A stretch of DNA of 64,000 bases from Pisolithus tinctorius. Its lineage: Eukaryota; Basidiomycota; Agaricomycetes; Boletales; Pisolithaceae. Location of the stretch: assembly GCA_024663395.1 (NCBI GenBank), contig JANFAH010000033.1, forward strand, positions 186,001 to 250,000. Reading direction: 5' to 3'. Below, piece by piece: positions 34,144-45,733 of this stretch. Position 1 is the first letter of the stretch; each line of letters opens with the position of its first letter. The notes under the pieces were generated by a model. The model searched no databases and was not told where the DNA came from. It saw only the letters and a list, made by a program, of their open reading frames with translations. The position numbers and the translations under genes are program-made.

Positions 34144-34945
34144 GTGAATGTTAGACTCGCGTTTCTCCAGGGAAAACACCGGTTTCTACTGAACCATTCC
34201 GCCAGAAGGACACCCCAACAAGGATTGCGAGGATCGGGCAGGATCTTGTTTTATGAGAAAGGGAAGCCATACTACGAGTTTACCAACTTCTCACCGCACG
34301 ATGTGGTATACAAGGGAAAGCGATACCCCACGAGCGAGCACTTATTCCAGGCATTCAAGGTGGTTGTCATCTTGGACAAATCCATCCTCTCAGCTGCTCA
34401 CGTATGGTATGGTGGTAGTTCATCGATGCCCACCCACATATTGCAGAACGCATTCGCACTTGCAGCGAAAAGCCCGTGGTGGCGTTCGACGAAGCTCACA
34501 AGTACCAGGGTTTAGTGAGAGCAGACTGGTCACACGTCCACATTGACAAGGTACGGTATGCAGGGCTGCTTTTTTTGGAGCCATGTATTTCATGGAACGA
34601 ATCCCGTGACCATCTTCATAGATGGAAACGGCACTCAGGCTCAAGTTCACGCAGCACGTCGACCTCAAAAGGTTACTCTTAGGCACCAGAAGTGCTGAAC
34701 TGATCGAGGTGAGCTCCGCTCCTGCCACCTCCACAGAGATGACTGACTAATCGTGCCAGGATTCTCCCCGAGACTGGTTCTGGGGGGTTGGAGCAGATGG
34801 CACTGGTAGAAACGAGCTAGGGAAAGCCCTCATGCGACTTCGTGATGAACTCAGTATGGAGTCATTGTGCGCCACTAAGCTTGACCCTTATGTTTGGTCC
34901 TACCCCTGCAGGACGCAAGGCTTCCAACAAGAGCCCCCATCGTAA
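34144..34945 (+). CDS. NADAR-domain protein (unit A, intact)
   Basis: Four exons: 34144-34359, 34419-34550, 34622-34708, 34760-34945, giving 206 aa in frame. Motifs of the NADAR family are clear: 'ILFYEKGKPYYEFTNFS', 'YPTSEHLFQAFK', 'HIAERIRTC', 'WSHVHIDKMETALRLKFTQH', 'LIEDSPRDWFWGVGADGTG' and 'NELGKALMRLR'. NADAR proteins act on ADP-ribose or ribosylated substrates; bacterial members remove ADP-ribose from guanine bases, and others are riboflavin-pathway N-glycosidase relatives. The role in this fungus is unknown. It extends some 30 residues past the domain at the C-terminus. The start is the first ATG in frame and the N-terminal 30 residues are poorly constrained. Its duplicate at about 40080 is broken. 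Confidence 0.85.
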
Positions 34946-37005
34946 AAACCGCTAGACGTGCAGGGCTGCGGACTTGAAAGGCATAATTCACACTCGGCCC
35001 TGAACAGATCAAAGGCATTAAATGCACGACTATAGCCGGATCTCTGCTACCCAAGCGGCCGTGAAGAGGTCTGATCAGTGCAACGTGAATGAACGTGTGG
35101 GAAGGACAGGTCTTGATCACTTTCCATCTGCATTATTTATTTTCCAGTAATACCGCTAGGAACATTGGGTGTGAATATATATCGCTCGGAGGACAAAGCG
35201 AACGGCAAACGGAGTTTTGGGAGACACGGATCAAATTATGTGTGCCTCAACCAATGTTGTCATGGCCCGGCTCGGCTTGACGGGCCTGAACACGACTAAA
35301 TTTGAGAGCTCGTGGCCCGAGAAATTGCAATCCGGACCGAGGGCCTTTGGACGCCTACGTGTATGACAGCTTGGCATCAACAATTTGACTGGCAAGCTCA
35401 GCGCACTGCCAGATAGTTCGAGCCACGTGAGGTGGGTGCATGAGGGGCCTTGAACTCATTTCTCAACTGAAATTGTCTCTGGTAGGTGCCATGGTTCACA
35501 CAATAAGCGTCACAGAGCTTGTTGAGAAATATCCAGTGTGCATGTACGAACTTGTTGTACTCCCCAAATCAGTAGTACTTGGAAACTGTAGTGGGAAACC
35601 ACCGGAGAAGTTGGCCAGGTCTCGACTCTCCGCCGTGCTAGTATGTCAGCGTGCCAATTGGGCTCCGTTCAAAAGTAGTACGTGGGCCCTTTGCAATTTT
35701 ATCTTATCTTCTAATCATTGCATTAATACAGTCACCAAGAAACAGCTCAGTGACGTGGCTCTCGACATTGCAGTGTTCTGCCGGTCAGTCGAGTGAACGT
35801 TCGCGCGAACGCAAATGAATACACTGGCTCAACAGCTTGCACGTGGCTAGCTGACAAATGAGTCCAGCCTCAGCAGTTGCTATTACCCAAAGAGGACGCC
35901 CGCTGAAAATCACGTTCAAGTGAACTTCAAGTGAAGTTTCATTGACTTTCCCACGAGTTGTGGTTGCTGACCATGATCCGCGTCACTGACTTGCAGCGCA
36001 CTGGTTAACAGTTCTTTGTGCTTGAATGAGCCCAGTTCTCATTGTGGCTTAACGAGCACGGCCCACGGTACGATGTCAATGACCTCTGTTGACCGTCTTA
36101 TAAAACACAAAAGAACCACACCCCTGCCTCCAAAACGGAGGTCCTGGCCCATCTAACTAGTAAGAGCTAGTTAAGTTCCCCTCGGGTAACCTTCCTGAGA
36201 AACGGCTACATACACGACGCAACCATTATTAACAGCTCTTTCGCACTTGAGCGAGCCCCTTCATTGACCAACAAGTGTCTTAGCGAGCGCGAAAGGAGCC
36301 TTACGACGAGACACTTCCAAGCGGAGGTTGCCGTGGACTGTATTCCCTCGGATGGTTTTGCGGGTTAGTAGTCTAGTTTGACAGCACCGGTCATCCATAA
36401 GTAATAGCCGTTGCTCCGCGAGGACAACGGAGGCACATATATTTTGCGTGCGTGTAAGCTTTTAGCCCAGCATCCTGCCCTGACGTTTATTATTGGCGTG
36501 AATCAATGGCATCGTCCGCAGCCGGATTCTGATGCATATGACGTCGTCGTAGTCGCATGGACATGTTGTCCACTGGAGGTCAGTCTCGAGTACGTCCTCG
36601 ATGACTTGGGATCTGCGCGTGACTTTGACAGCGGGCGGGGACTGACTAATTTTTTTCCGCCACTATTCCCTCCTTTTGCTCCAGTTCCAAACCGCTATGC
36701 TAGCACCTGACTGGCTCGTCAACGTAATTGTTAATCATTTTACATTTTGTTCGCTGATCTGAGGATCTAGGATGAATATTGTCGTGGGAGATAAATTGCG
36801 GAAAAAAAATTGGCGTTGCCTTCCCGTCATACGGCACTAGCGTGCCGTTCGGACCCTCCAGATCTTGCACGTGCACTTGTTGGTCTTCAGCGAGTGACCG
36901 TACTACATAAATTCAGTGGAAAGGTGGTAAGGTCTCCCCAATATAGACCCCTCGCTTCGTGCGTTTACCCCTACAGGTTACGCTTCCTCAAAGCATTCAG
37001 AAACT
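34946..37005. other. Spacer between NADAR-A and decarboxylase-A
   Basis: About 2 kb without a convincing gene. Frames at 35440-35796 and 36411-36710 have no recognisable domain. The last 650 bp (from about 36360) align with 41270-41890 in unit B and so belong to the duplicated promoter region. Confidence 0.5.
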
Positions 37006-38350
37006 ATGTCACCTAGCGCATACGTTCCGGACCATATTGGTAGATGGGTTGTGCGCAAGCCAGCCATCCTTGATGGCTGGACTTATGATCAGCTCACTTT
37101 ACCTCGTGCTCAACTATCCGCCGACAAGAAGTGTTCCAATGTTCGGCCACTCGCTCCAGTAATCCAGGAGTTCCAGCAGCTCATAGAGGATGATCCCGAA
37201 CTCTTCATGTACTTCCACACGATGTTTGATGAAGTGCACCGACCAAACGGTGACCTAGATCATGTAAGTAGCTTTACTTGATGTCTGGAAGCTTTGAATA
37301 ACGGCGAAATAGGTTAACGATTATAAGGAGTTAATGAAGACCCTCGACCGTATCATCACTCAGGCGCCAAAATTCGGCGGTGCCAATAACCTTGTCATGG
37401 GTGTTCCCATGTATGCTGTCCTCGCTCCGTTTTGCAACACTCCATCTGGTTACAACATCTTCACCAATCCGAAAGTGAACGCCCAACTTCACAAAATCTT
37501 CGACGTCTGGGCTGCATTCCTCGTCTCTCCTGAATCTTGTTACGTTCTTACTACGAACGAGCAATGCTGGTTTAGCCCCATTGCCGTAGACGTCATGTCA
37601 GAGAGACTTGGGACGAGTTTCTATGATGCGTGGGTTTGCAGAGACAGCAACCCTCGGAATCACTACGGCTTCACGTCCTGGGACGATTTTTTTACCAGAC
37701 GCTTCCGGCCTCACATGCGCCGAGTCGTCGATCCTGATAATTCGAATCTAATTACTGCCGCATGTGAGGCACACGTTCACACGATCCAGTCCAACGTTCG
37801 AGCCGTGGACAAGTTTTGGATCAAGGGGAATTCGTACTCGCTCTCCCACATGTTTAACCACGACCCCTTTACACCCCTGTTCGTAGGCGGTACGGTTTAT
37901 CAGGGAATTTTAAGTTCTCTCGATTATCATCGATGGCACAGTCCCGTGGATGGAATAGTTCGAAAAACTCGCCTCATCCCGGGCATGTATTATGCCGCAC
38001 GTTTGGACAACGACCCCGATCCGGACGTCGTCTCTCGCTCCCAAGACTTTGTAACGGCGATCGCTGCGCGTGCTTTGATCTTCATCGAATCGGACAACCC
38101 AGTGATTGGATTGATGTGCTTCGTTGCGGTTGGGCTCGGGGAAGTATCGACGTGCGCGGTTACGGTGAAGGAGGGAGACAGACTGAAGAAGGGGGATGAG
38201 CTTGGGTCATTCCATTTCGGTGGCTCCACGCACTGTCTCGTCTTTCGTCCACAGACGCCTTTGAAACCGTTCCCTCATCTACAGCCGGGGACTGTGCATA
38301 ACGTTAACAGTAATATTTTCTATATCGAAAACGGAACTGAGATGGACTAA
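37006..38350 (+). CDS. Phosphatidylserine decarboxylase-family protein, PsiD-like (copy A)
   Basis: Two exons, 37006-37263 and 37313-38350 (431 aa). The layout is that of the soluble, PsiD-like branch of the PSD family: an N-terminal helical region ('VIQEFQQLIEDDPELFMYFHTMF'-type), 'GFTSWDDFFTRRFRP', 'FVGGTVYQG...YHRWHSPVDG', 'ALIFIESDNP.IGLMCF' and the C-terminal 'GSFHFGGSTHC'. The GGST serine is the self-cleavage site that becomes the pyruvoyl cofactor. No mitochondrial presequence, membrane segment or C2 domain. Family members decarboxylate phosphatidylserine or aromatic amino acids such as L-tryptophan; the substrate here is not determined. It lies directly upstream of the E2 pseudogene in unit A. 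Confidence 0.85.
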
Positions 38351-39262
38351 CCACATAACTGTCGCAACGTGGACGATTTTTTATCTATCCATTTTTCTTG
38401 GACTCGTTCTACATTATGATGTACTGAATGATATCTCATAGTTTATAGCTTATGTTGATGTGTTTCAGAAGAGAGCCTACCAGAGCTGACATGTTGTAGT
38501 TATTTTTCAAATACCAACAGTACTGACCTACGTACGGAGTATCTGAGCATCGAAATTGGTTAGACTCGAAGCTCCGATCGTGGACATTTGTTGTAATATA
38601 TTGGAGATGCACTCTAGGCCTCTCTGGGCCTGCTGGTCAGCGGGCGCACTTTTAGAAACAGAACCGATCGCCAGGTACAAGATACATATTAGCCTGAGGC
38701 TCCGTAACATCGTAACATCGTTGCAAGCGAATACACTTTACCTCGGCATCAGGTTCATAGGGATTAGATACTGACTTTAACTTCTTAAATCAGTCCCCGA
38801 TACTTTGCCGACACTGCCTTGGCATGAAAGTGACGTATTACTGGTACTTGTCTACTAATTCATGGAACAGAAAACATTACTTGTACTTCTGCTTGACGGC
38901 AGCTTTTGTGGTCTCGGTTACTCTAGCTTTCATGAACTGTACCGACTGACCGGCTCGGAGGACGACAAGCGCTGATGCAACCTTAAAGTGTAGTCTCGGT
39001 TCCAAATTTCCGGTCAGCTTCGGAATCTCCCGGAACACGGCTTGGCCGAGACTACGTTCCATTTTAAAGGAACATTTCGGATCCACTAACGGTGGCTTTC
39101 AGCTGCCGCTAAAAGTGATATCAAATGGAATCAATAGGCCTCTTGTGTTGTCAATATTGCTTACGTGATCCTATCGACTTCCCGTGTGTGGCCCGGAGGC
39201 TTTGCCATTCCGCACTTCCCTCTTCCGTTCGCATTTCTATGTTAACTACTGTCTTCTTGAAG
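38351..39262. other. Spacer between decarboxylase-A and the E2 relic
   Basis: No gene recognised. The right end is homologous to the 5' part of the E2 locus in unit B (about 43900-44080), so it may include remains of the E2 promoter and first exon. Confidence 0.5.
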
Positions 39263-39727
39263 CACGAAAAAGCTTGCTGATATTGGGGAGGGTATCACAG
39301 AGTGTGAAATTATGCGTTGGTGAGTAGAACCGTACGTTGTAGGCAATGAAGGAGCAGTCTGCTATTCAGTCATTTGACCCGCTGTGTGAGGTACAAAGTG
39401 ACAAGGCCAGCGTTGAAATCGCGCCTCCCTACGACGGTGTCGTCAAACAATTCCTTGTCGACGAAGAAGAGGTGTCGGCAAAGGAGACTGGACAAGGCGA
39501 ATTGTCTCATAAAAGTAGTAGAAGATACCACTGATGTGGAGCATTGGTCAAGGAGATCACGGAAACGACAGGCCGATCCCCTGTCCAAAAGCCGATCCAG
39601 ACGGAAGGACCTCACATGGCCAGCATTCTTCCTGAGAACGTTGGCAATCTCCACCATTACGCCAGTTCCGGCCCAGGATGCTAACGCCAAGCCGGATCAC
39701 CGGTGCGCTAGGAAGGAAATCGAGCTT
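39263..39727 (+). pseudogene. Truncated BCKDH E2 copy (unit A)
   Basis: Homologous to 44083-44500 and to a piece around 45150-45240 of the intact E2 gene. Damage seen: the splice acceptor CTTGCAG has become CTTGAAG; a 16-bp deletion between two AAGCTTGC repeats shifts the frame; the lipoyl-domain core ('CEVQSDKASVEI', 'YDGVVKQFLV') survives but then shifts; most of the gene is missing between the linker and a short fragment of the catalytic domain; and it ends abruptly at the start of unit B. It is not expected to make a functional protein. Confidence 0.8.
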
Positions 39728-40079
39728 AGGGGCTGTCCGCCTGACAGACATACACACAACTCCATGCAATGTACACACCACGCTTTTGTTACTGAAACTA
39801 GGTATGTAAGTTCTACACATATCAGAATGACGATCCTCTTCCCTAGGGGCAACTAGTGATATTCTGGCTTTCTTTATTCCCTTTTCTTGCAGGGTCTATG
39901 TCGATATCGTGCGTTGGTAGGTCACAAGGGCGCTCCGTTACAGAAACACGCGTTTTACTACATCCGCGGTCGCCGGGTGCTGGAGTGTGAATGGAGCCTA
40001 TGTATTTACATCAGGCAGAAGTTCTCGTATGGTCCATCGCCGGCGTAGTAAAGGGTAGGACTGGATGTTAGGACTGGTT

Positions 40080-40660
40080 TCCCAGAACCATTCTGCCAGG
40101 ACAGAAAAAAAGGATTATAAGCATCGGGCAGGATCTTTTTTAATGAGAAAAGAAAGCCATACTACGAGTTTACCAACTCCTCGCCACACGACGTGGTGTA
40201 CAAGTGAAAGACATACCCCACAAGTGAGAACCTCTCCCGGGCATTCAAGGTAGTGGCCATCTTGAACAAATACATCCATTCAGCTACTTACATATGGTAT
40301 GGTGGTAGTTCATCGATGCCCACCCACATATTGCAGAACGCCTTTGCACTTGCGGCGAAAAACCCGTGGTGGCGTTCGACGAAGCTCACACTGAGGCACC
40401 GGGGTTTAGTGGGAGCAGATTGGACACATGTCCACAATGACATGGTACGCAGGGATGCTTTTTGGAGCCATGCATTTCCATGGATCCCATGGCCAACTTC
40501 GTACCTGGAGAGGTTGTATTGCGTGCCAAAGCATGACCTCTATGCTCCGTGGTTGTGGATACGAGCCCCTGTCATAAGCCCATTAGCCCTGCAAGAACGA
40601 GCCCTTGTATGGCTATGCAATGTACTGCGGTCTGTAGCTGGAGCCGTGCTCCACAAGTAG
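40080..40660 (+). pseudogene. Broken NADAR copy (unit B)
   Basis: Aligns with 34150-34620 of the intact NADAR gene. The first exon keeps 'KPYYEFTN' and 'SPHDVVYK', but the next codon is TGA where copy A has GGA. Further on, 'RYPTSEHLFQAFK' is altered, and the last two exons (KFTQHVDLKRLLLG..., DWFWGVGADG...) are absent. The remaining open frames are remnants. Confidence 0.8.
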
Positions 40661-41900
40661 CTCCAATGTACCACATGAATGACGTGTAGGAAGGATAGAT
40701 AGATCATCATCACTCTTCATCAGTGTTTATCCGATACCTATTATTTTCCCATGTTGCCGCAAGCAGCTAAGGCGAACTGTGAGTATGGATATTTCTTGGA
40801 GGTGAGGCAGAATCCGGAAAGCACGGGTCACAGAACACACCAATCAATCGATTCTTTCCTTCCTTGAAGACGGATATTTGTGAATATGTTGCGGAAGGTC
40901 GCGGCCTGGGTACGTTAATTCCGGGTTTGTATGTTACGTAACAGCCCCTTGGCCGACTTTCATTGTCTCTGGACATTTTCCCCTTGATCATGGTGACATT
41001 GTCGCAAAGCCATGGCTGGACGCCTCCAGCAAAGTGTAATCGTGTGCTGGTTGTTTCTCTCAATTTGCGAGATTTATAAAGGGAAAATTGTGGTGAGTTA
41101 TCCAGATGTGCTAGTTGAATGTCGCAGAGCGTAGGCCATCCACTTCACCGGAGTCGGCCAAGGACCTTGTGCATACACTGCTGTGTACAACAATTAAAGG
41201 ATGTTGTGACTTGTAGCACTGCCTACAAGGGCTAATCATTGTCGAGCTACTTTCCACACTCAATCAAGTTTACTGCAGGTCACTAGTTCATTACATCAAA
41301 TTCCGGTCATCTATGACAGCCGCACCTCTGCGAGGACAACGGAGAATTAAATATTGTCTGTACGTATAAGCCTTTTATCCATGGAGTGCCCTGTCCTGAT
41401 CAAGTCGATGCGGTTGGCAGAACAAATAAACGGCGTGGCAGAATCAGCCCATCCGCCGTACTCGTAGGAACATATTGTCGATAATTCTAAGCGATATGAA
41501 CCCTCACGTGCCCTCTGGTACGTCTTCAATCGTTGGAATCCACGCGCAGCTTTGACCGTAAGCAGGGACAGATTAATTTCGCTCTGGTTTCATGCTACTG
41601 TGCTAGCACTCAACCGGCGCGGCAACCTAATCATTGATATTTTTACATGCTGTTCCGGAGGGTAGCGAGCACGGTCCACGGATATCGATCTAGGATAAAT
41701 ACTGTCGTGAGGGAATTTGCGGAAACAGATTGTTGTTTCATCCCGGTCATATGGTATCAGCGTACCCCGCGGGCGCAGCAGATCCCGCGCGTGCAATTCC
41801 TGATCTTTAGCAAGTGAACGTACTTAAGTACGATAAAAAGGTGGTAAGTGAACTCCCCAGTATCAATCATCTCCTTTTTCCCTCGTAGCGATTAGAAGCT
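40661..41900. other. Spacer between NADAR relic and decarboxylase-B
   Basis: No gene recognised. Its right half aligns loosely with the promoter region of decarboxylase-A (for example the shared GCGAGGACAACGGAG near 41331), but with many differences, in contrast to the near-identical coding sequences that follow. Confidence 0.5.
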
Positions 41901-43245
41901 ATGTCACACAGGGCATACGTCCCGAACCACATGGGTAGATGGGTTGTGCGCAAGCCAGCCATCCTTGATGGCTGGACTTATGATCAGCTCACTTTACCTC
42001 GTGCTCAACTATCCGGCGACAAGAAGTGTTCCAATGTTCGGCCACTCGCTCCAGTAATCCAGGAGTTCCAGCAGCTCATAGAGGATGATCCCGAACTCTT
42101 CATGTACTTCCACACGATGTTTGATGAAGTACGCCGACCAGACGGTGACCTAGATCATGTAAGTAGCTTTACTTGATGTCCAGAAGCTTTGAATAACAGC
42201 GAAATAGGTTAACGATTATAAGGAGTTAATGAAGACCCTCGACCGTATCATCACTCAGGCGCCCAAATTCGGTGGTGCCAATAACCTTGTCATCGGTGTT
42301 CCCATGTATGCTGTCCTTGCTCCATTTTGCAACACTTCATCTGGTTACAACATCTTCACCAATCCAAAAGTGAACGCCCAACTTCACAAAATCTTCGACG
42401 TCTGGGCTGCATTCCTCGTCTCTCCCGAATCTCGTTACGTTCTTACTACGAACGAGCAATGCTGGTTTAGCCCCATTGCCGTAGACGTCATGTCGGAGAG
42501 ACTTGGGACGAGTTTCTATGATGCGTGGGTTTGCAGAGACAGCAACCCTCGGAATCACTACGGCTTCACGTCCTGGGACGATTTTTTTACCAGACGCTTC
42601 CGGCCTCACATGCGCCGAGTCATCGATCCTGATAATTCGAATCTAATTACTGCCGCATGTGAGGCACACGTTCACACGATCCAGTCCAACGTTCGAGCCG
42701 TGGACAAGTTTTGGATCAAGGGGAATTCGTACTCGCTCTCCCACATGTTTAACCACGACCCCTTTACACCGCTGTTCGTAGGCGGCACTGTTTATCAGGG
42801 AATTTTAAGTTCTCTCGATTATCACCGTTGGCACAGTCCCGTGGATGGAATAGTTCGAAAAACTCGCCTCATCCCTGGCATGTATTATGCCGCACGTTTG
42901 GACAATGACCCCCACCCGGACGTCGTCTCTCGCTCCCAAGACTTTGTAACGGCGATCGCTGCGCGTGCTTTGATCTTCATCGAATCGGACAACCCAGTGA
43001 TTGGACTGATGTGCTTCACCGCGGTTGGTCTCGGGGAAGTATCGACGTGCGCGGTTACGGTGAAGGAGGGAGACAGACTGAAGAAGGGGGATGAGCTTGG
43101 GTCATTCCATTTCGGTGGCTCCACGCACTGTCTCGTCTTTCGCCCACAGACGCCTTTGAAACCGTTCCCTCATCTCCAGCCGGGGACTGTGCATAACGTC
43201 AACAGCAATATTTTCTATATTGAGAACGGAACTGAGAGTAACTAA
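41901..43245 (+). CDS. Phosphatidylserine decarboxylase-family protein, PsiD-like (copy B)
   Basis: Exons 41901-42158 and 42208-43245 (431 aa), the same structure and intron length (49 nt) as copy A. By hand comparison the two proteins differ at about 15 of 431 residues, seven of them in the first exon. The pyruvoyl-forming GGST motif and all family motifs are kept, so both copies look functional. The introns differ at only two or three bases, while the promoters and 3' flanks have diverged strongly; gene conversion is the simplest reading. Confidence 0.85.
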
Positions 43246-44082
43246 CTACTCCATTCCGATGTGGACAGTATCGCATGACATCTTCTGTATATATTCAATA
43301 CGCAACCGTTGTTCATACCTTCACCTAGATGTAGTTATCTTTCAAACAAAAATAGTACAGGTTTGTGGCATATTCAACTCGATCGACCTCCCTGCAGGTA
43401 CCCAATGCAGAATGTTCACAGAAGCTGTTAAAGATCCGAGACTTCGGCCATTTGTTTCTGTTGGCGTCAACGGTCACGTGGCCACGCGCGTCTGTACTTG
43501 TAGGTTTGTTTGCGTTGCTTTGCACCTCAGCCGTTGTGTCTACAACGCTGAGGTGAGTACGATAGCCCCTGAGGACCCGTCTACATACTCATTCTCGTAG
43601 CGTGTCCGATCAGTTTCTCTACAGTTTCTAGTGGTAGGCGAGCGTAGTAAATATTAGAAATCAGAATTGTTCAGCAGACAAGGGGATCGGATCCCACCCA
43701 TCACACTTCCGGTTCACGCGCACAGTTGTTATGTAATACTATGTAAAAAGGCTCTTCTATCGGGAACTGTATGTGCGATTTCACTGAACCACCAGGTAAA
43801 GGCCATCCTCGTACAGTCGCATGAGCTCTACGTCGAGTGTGGCTACTCCATCCTGGAGACTCTTTGTGATACGGTGAACCAACAGCCGACGCTGATGATG
43901 TAAGTAAAGCCCCTATCCACGTTGCTTACATAATCCAATTGACTTCCCATGTATGGTCCGAGGACCCTGAGACGGAGCTTTACTGCTTTCACCTATGGTA
44001 TTCGCGCGTCCCCTCCAGCGTACACTCATCCGCACATCCCTCTTCCGTTCGCATTTCCATGCTAACCACTGTCTTCTTGCAG
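43246..44082. other. Region upstream of E2; first exon not resolved
   Basis: Must contain the promoter and the first exon(s) of the E2 gene with its mitochondrial presequence. A splice donor GTAAGT at about 43900 could end that exon, but no frame with a convincing presequence could be fixed. Confidence 0.5.
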
Positions 44083-45733
44083 CACGAAAAAGCTTGCGTA
44101 CCTTCAAGCTTGCTGACATTGGGGAGGGTATCACAGAGTGTGAAATCATACGATGGTGAGTAGAACCGTGCATGTTCCGGCCGAGCCATTCGTTCGCAAC
44201 GCGAGGAAACCTTTGACAAACGCGCACTTTGTTGTAGGGCGGTCAAGGAGCGGTCGGCTGTTCAGTCGTTTGACCCGTTGTGTGAAGTGCAAAGTGACAA
44301 GGCCAGCGTTGAAATCACGTCTCCTTATGATGGCGTCGTCAAACAATTCCTTGTAGGCGAAGGAGAGGTAGCAAAGGTTGGACAAGGGCTATGTCTCATC
44401 GAAGTAGAAGACGAAGACGATACCACTGGTGTGGAGATCACGGAGACGACGGACCGATCCCCTGTCCAGCAGCCGATCCAGGCGGAAGATAATACTCGAA
44501 CGGAGGCACCTCAGTCGGCACACGTTCTCCGGCAAAGGCATCCTCTAGACCCGGCCAATGTCGCAACCGGAACTACTGATCATGTGCTAGCTACACCTTC
44601 TGTACGTCACTTCGCGCGCCAACACGGGGTCGATCTTGCGGCGATCGCTCCGGGTAGTGGACGCGATGGGCGAGTGGAGAGAAAGGACGTCGAGGCTTAT
44701 ATATCAAGTATACCCGTACCGGAAGAAGTTGAGACTACACCGAGTCAGGAAGGGGATGCAGTAGTTGACCTCGGAAGAACACGGTATGGAATGTGGAAAG
44801 CGATGGTACAAGTGAGTGTAATGTCACTTCAATATTGGACCTTAACTTGAGTCTTCACATATGTGCAGAGTCTTGAGATACCCCGTTTCGGGTACGTCAA
44901 TGGACACCATTTAGAGCGTCCGTGTGTTTTATACTTCTCCCCCTAGATACACTACCTCACTTGACCTTACACGCTTCCACGGCCTACTGCCCATACTCAA
45001 TGCCCATATCCCAACACACTACTTGCCTTCGTCGTCAACCCAATCCTCTTCGCGCGTATCTCATATGGTCAACCCTTCTGCGCTGTATCCAGTGCCGCAG
45101 CCTCCCTCCGTGCCCGAGAGCGGAAGGTTTTCAAAGATGACCTACCTCCCATTCCTCCTGAAGACTTTGGCAATCTCGATGATGGAATGGCCGCTCTTCC
45201 GGGCTTCCATAACACCAGTTACAGCCCAGGAAACCAACAACAAGCCCACATTAACAATCCGGCCAACCGCTGACCTTGCACTGGCACTCTCCACCCCGAC
45301 AGGACTATATACTCCCACAATTTCTTCTACACAGTCTCTTTCCCTACACGCTCTTGCTTCTCGTGTCACTCACCTCGCTCATCTTGGTCGCCAGGTCCCA
45401 TGTGGACTTACTGTCAAAGATATGCCGAGGCGTGGTGGCACAATAAGCGTGTCGAATGTTGGAGCGGTAGGCAAGGGTGAAGGTGCAAGCCCTGTCTTAA
45501 TTCCAGGAGGTGGCGTTGCAATTGTGGCAATCGGGAGGGCAAAATGGGTGTGGGATGTAAGCGATGAATTCTACCGTCCGAATGAGGGCATGGAGGGTAC
45601 GCGAAGGTTAAAGATCGACGTGAGCTGGAGCGCAGATCACCGCGTAGTTGAAGGTGCAGAACTTGCTGCTTTCGTTGAGACTTGGCGTGGATGGGTCGAA
45701 AACCCAGAACGTCTAACTGCAGAGGCCACTTGA
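44083..45733 (+). CDS. Branched-chain 2-oxoacid dehydrogenase E2 (dihydrolipoyl transacylase), 5' exon missing
   Basis: Exons 44083-44155, 44238-44811, 44869-44891 and 44947-45733 read in frame. An N-terminal lipoyl domain begins 'FKLADIGEGITECEI', with the lipoyl lysine in 'SDKASVEI'. A Pro/Thr linker, a peripheral-subunit-binding domain ('ATPSVRHFARQHGVDL...GRVERKDVEAY') and the acyltransferase domain follow, ending 'VSWSADHRVVEGAELAAF'. E2 is the core of the mitochondrial BCKDH complex, moving branched-chain acyl groups from lipoamide to CoA. The active-site motif normally reads HxxxDG; here it is H-R-V-V-E-G, an Asp-to-Glu change. The catalytic domain between 'FGYTTSLDLTRFHG' and the C-terminus also departs from the family. 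The 5' exon with the presequence was not found. Confidence 0.8.

Larger units (their letters stand above)
33823..45733. repeat. Tandem duplication of a ~5.9-kb unit (NADAR-PSD-E2)
   Basis: Unit A is about 33823-39727 and unit B starts at about 39728. Both begin with GGGGCTGTCCGCCTG and continue with alignable 5' flank, NADAR gene, decarboxylase gene and E2 gene in the same order and orientation. Unit A ends inside its E2 copy, exactly where unit B starts, which marks the junction. The spacer between NADAR and PSD is about 2.0 kb in A and 1.2 kb in B. The direction of duplication cannot be told. Confidence 0.85.

Noticed and set aside
37006..43245. Psilocybin-type biosynthetic cluster
   Set aside because: Only the decarboxylase-family genes are present; no kinase, methyltransferase or P450 is in the window.
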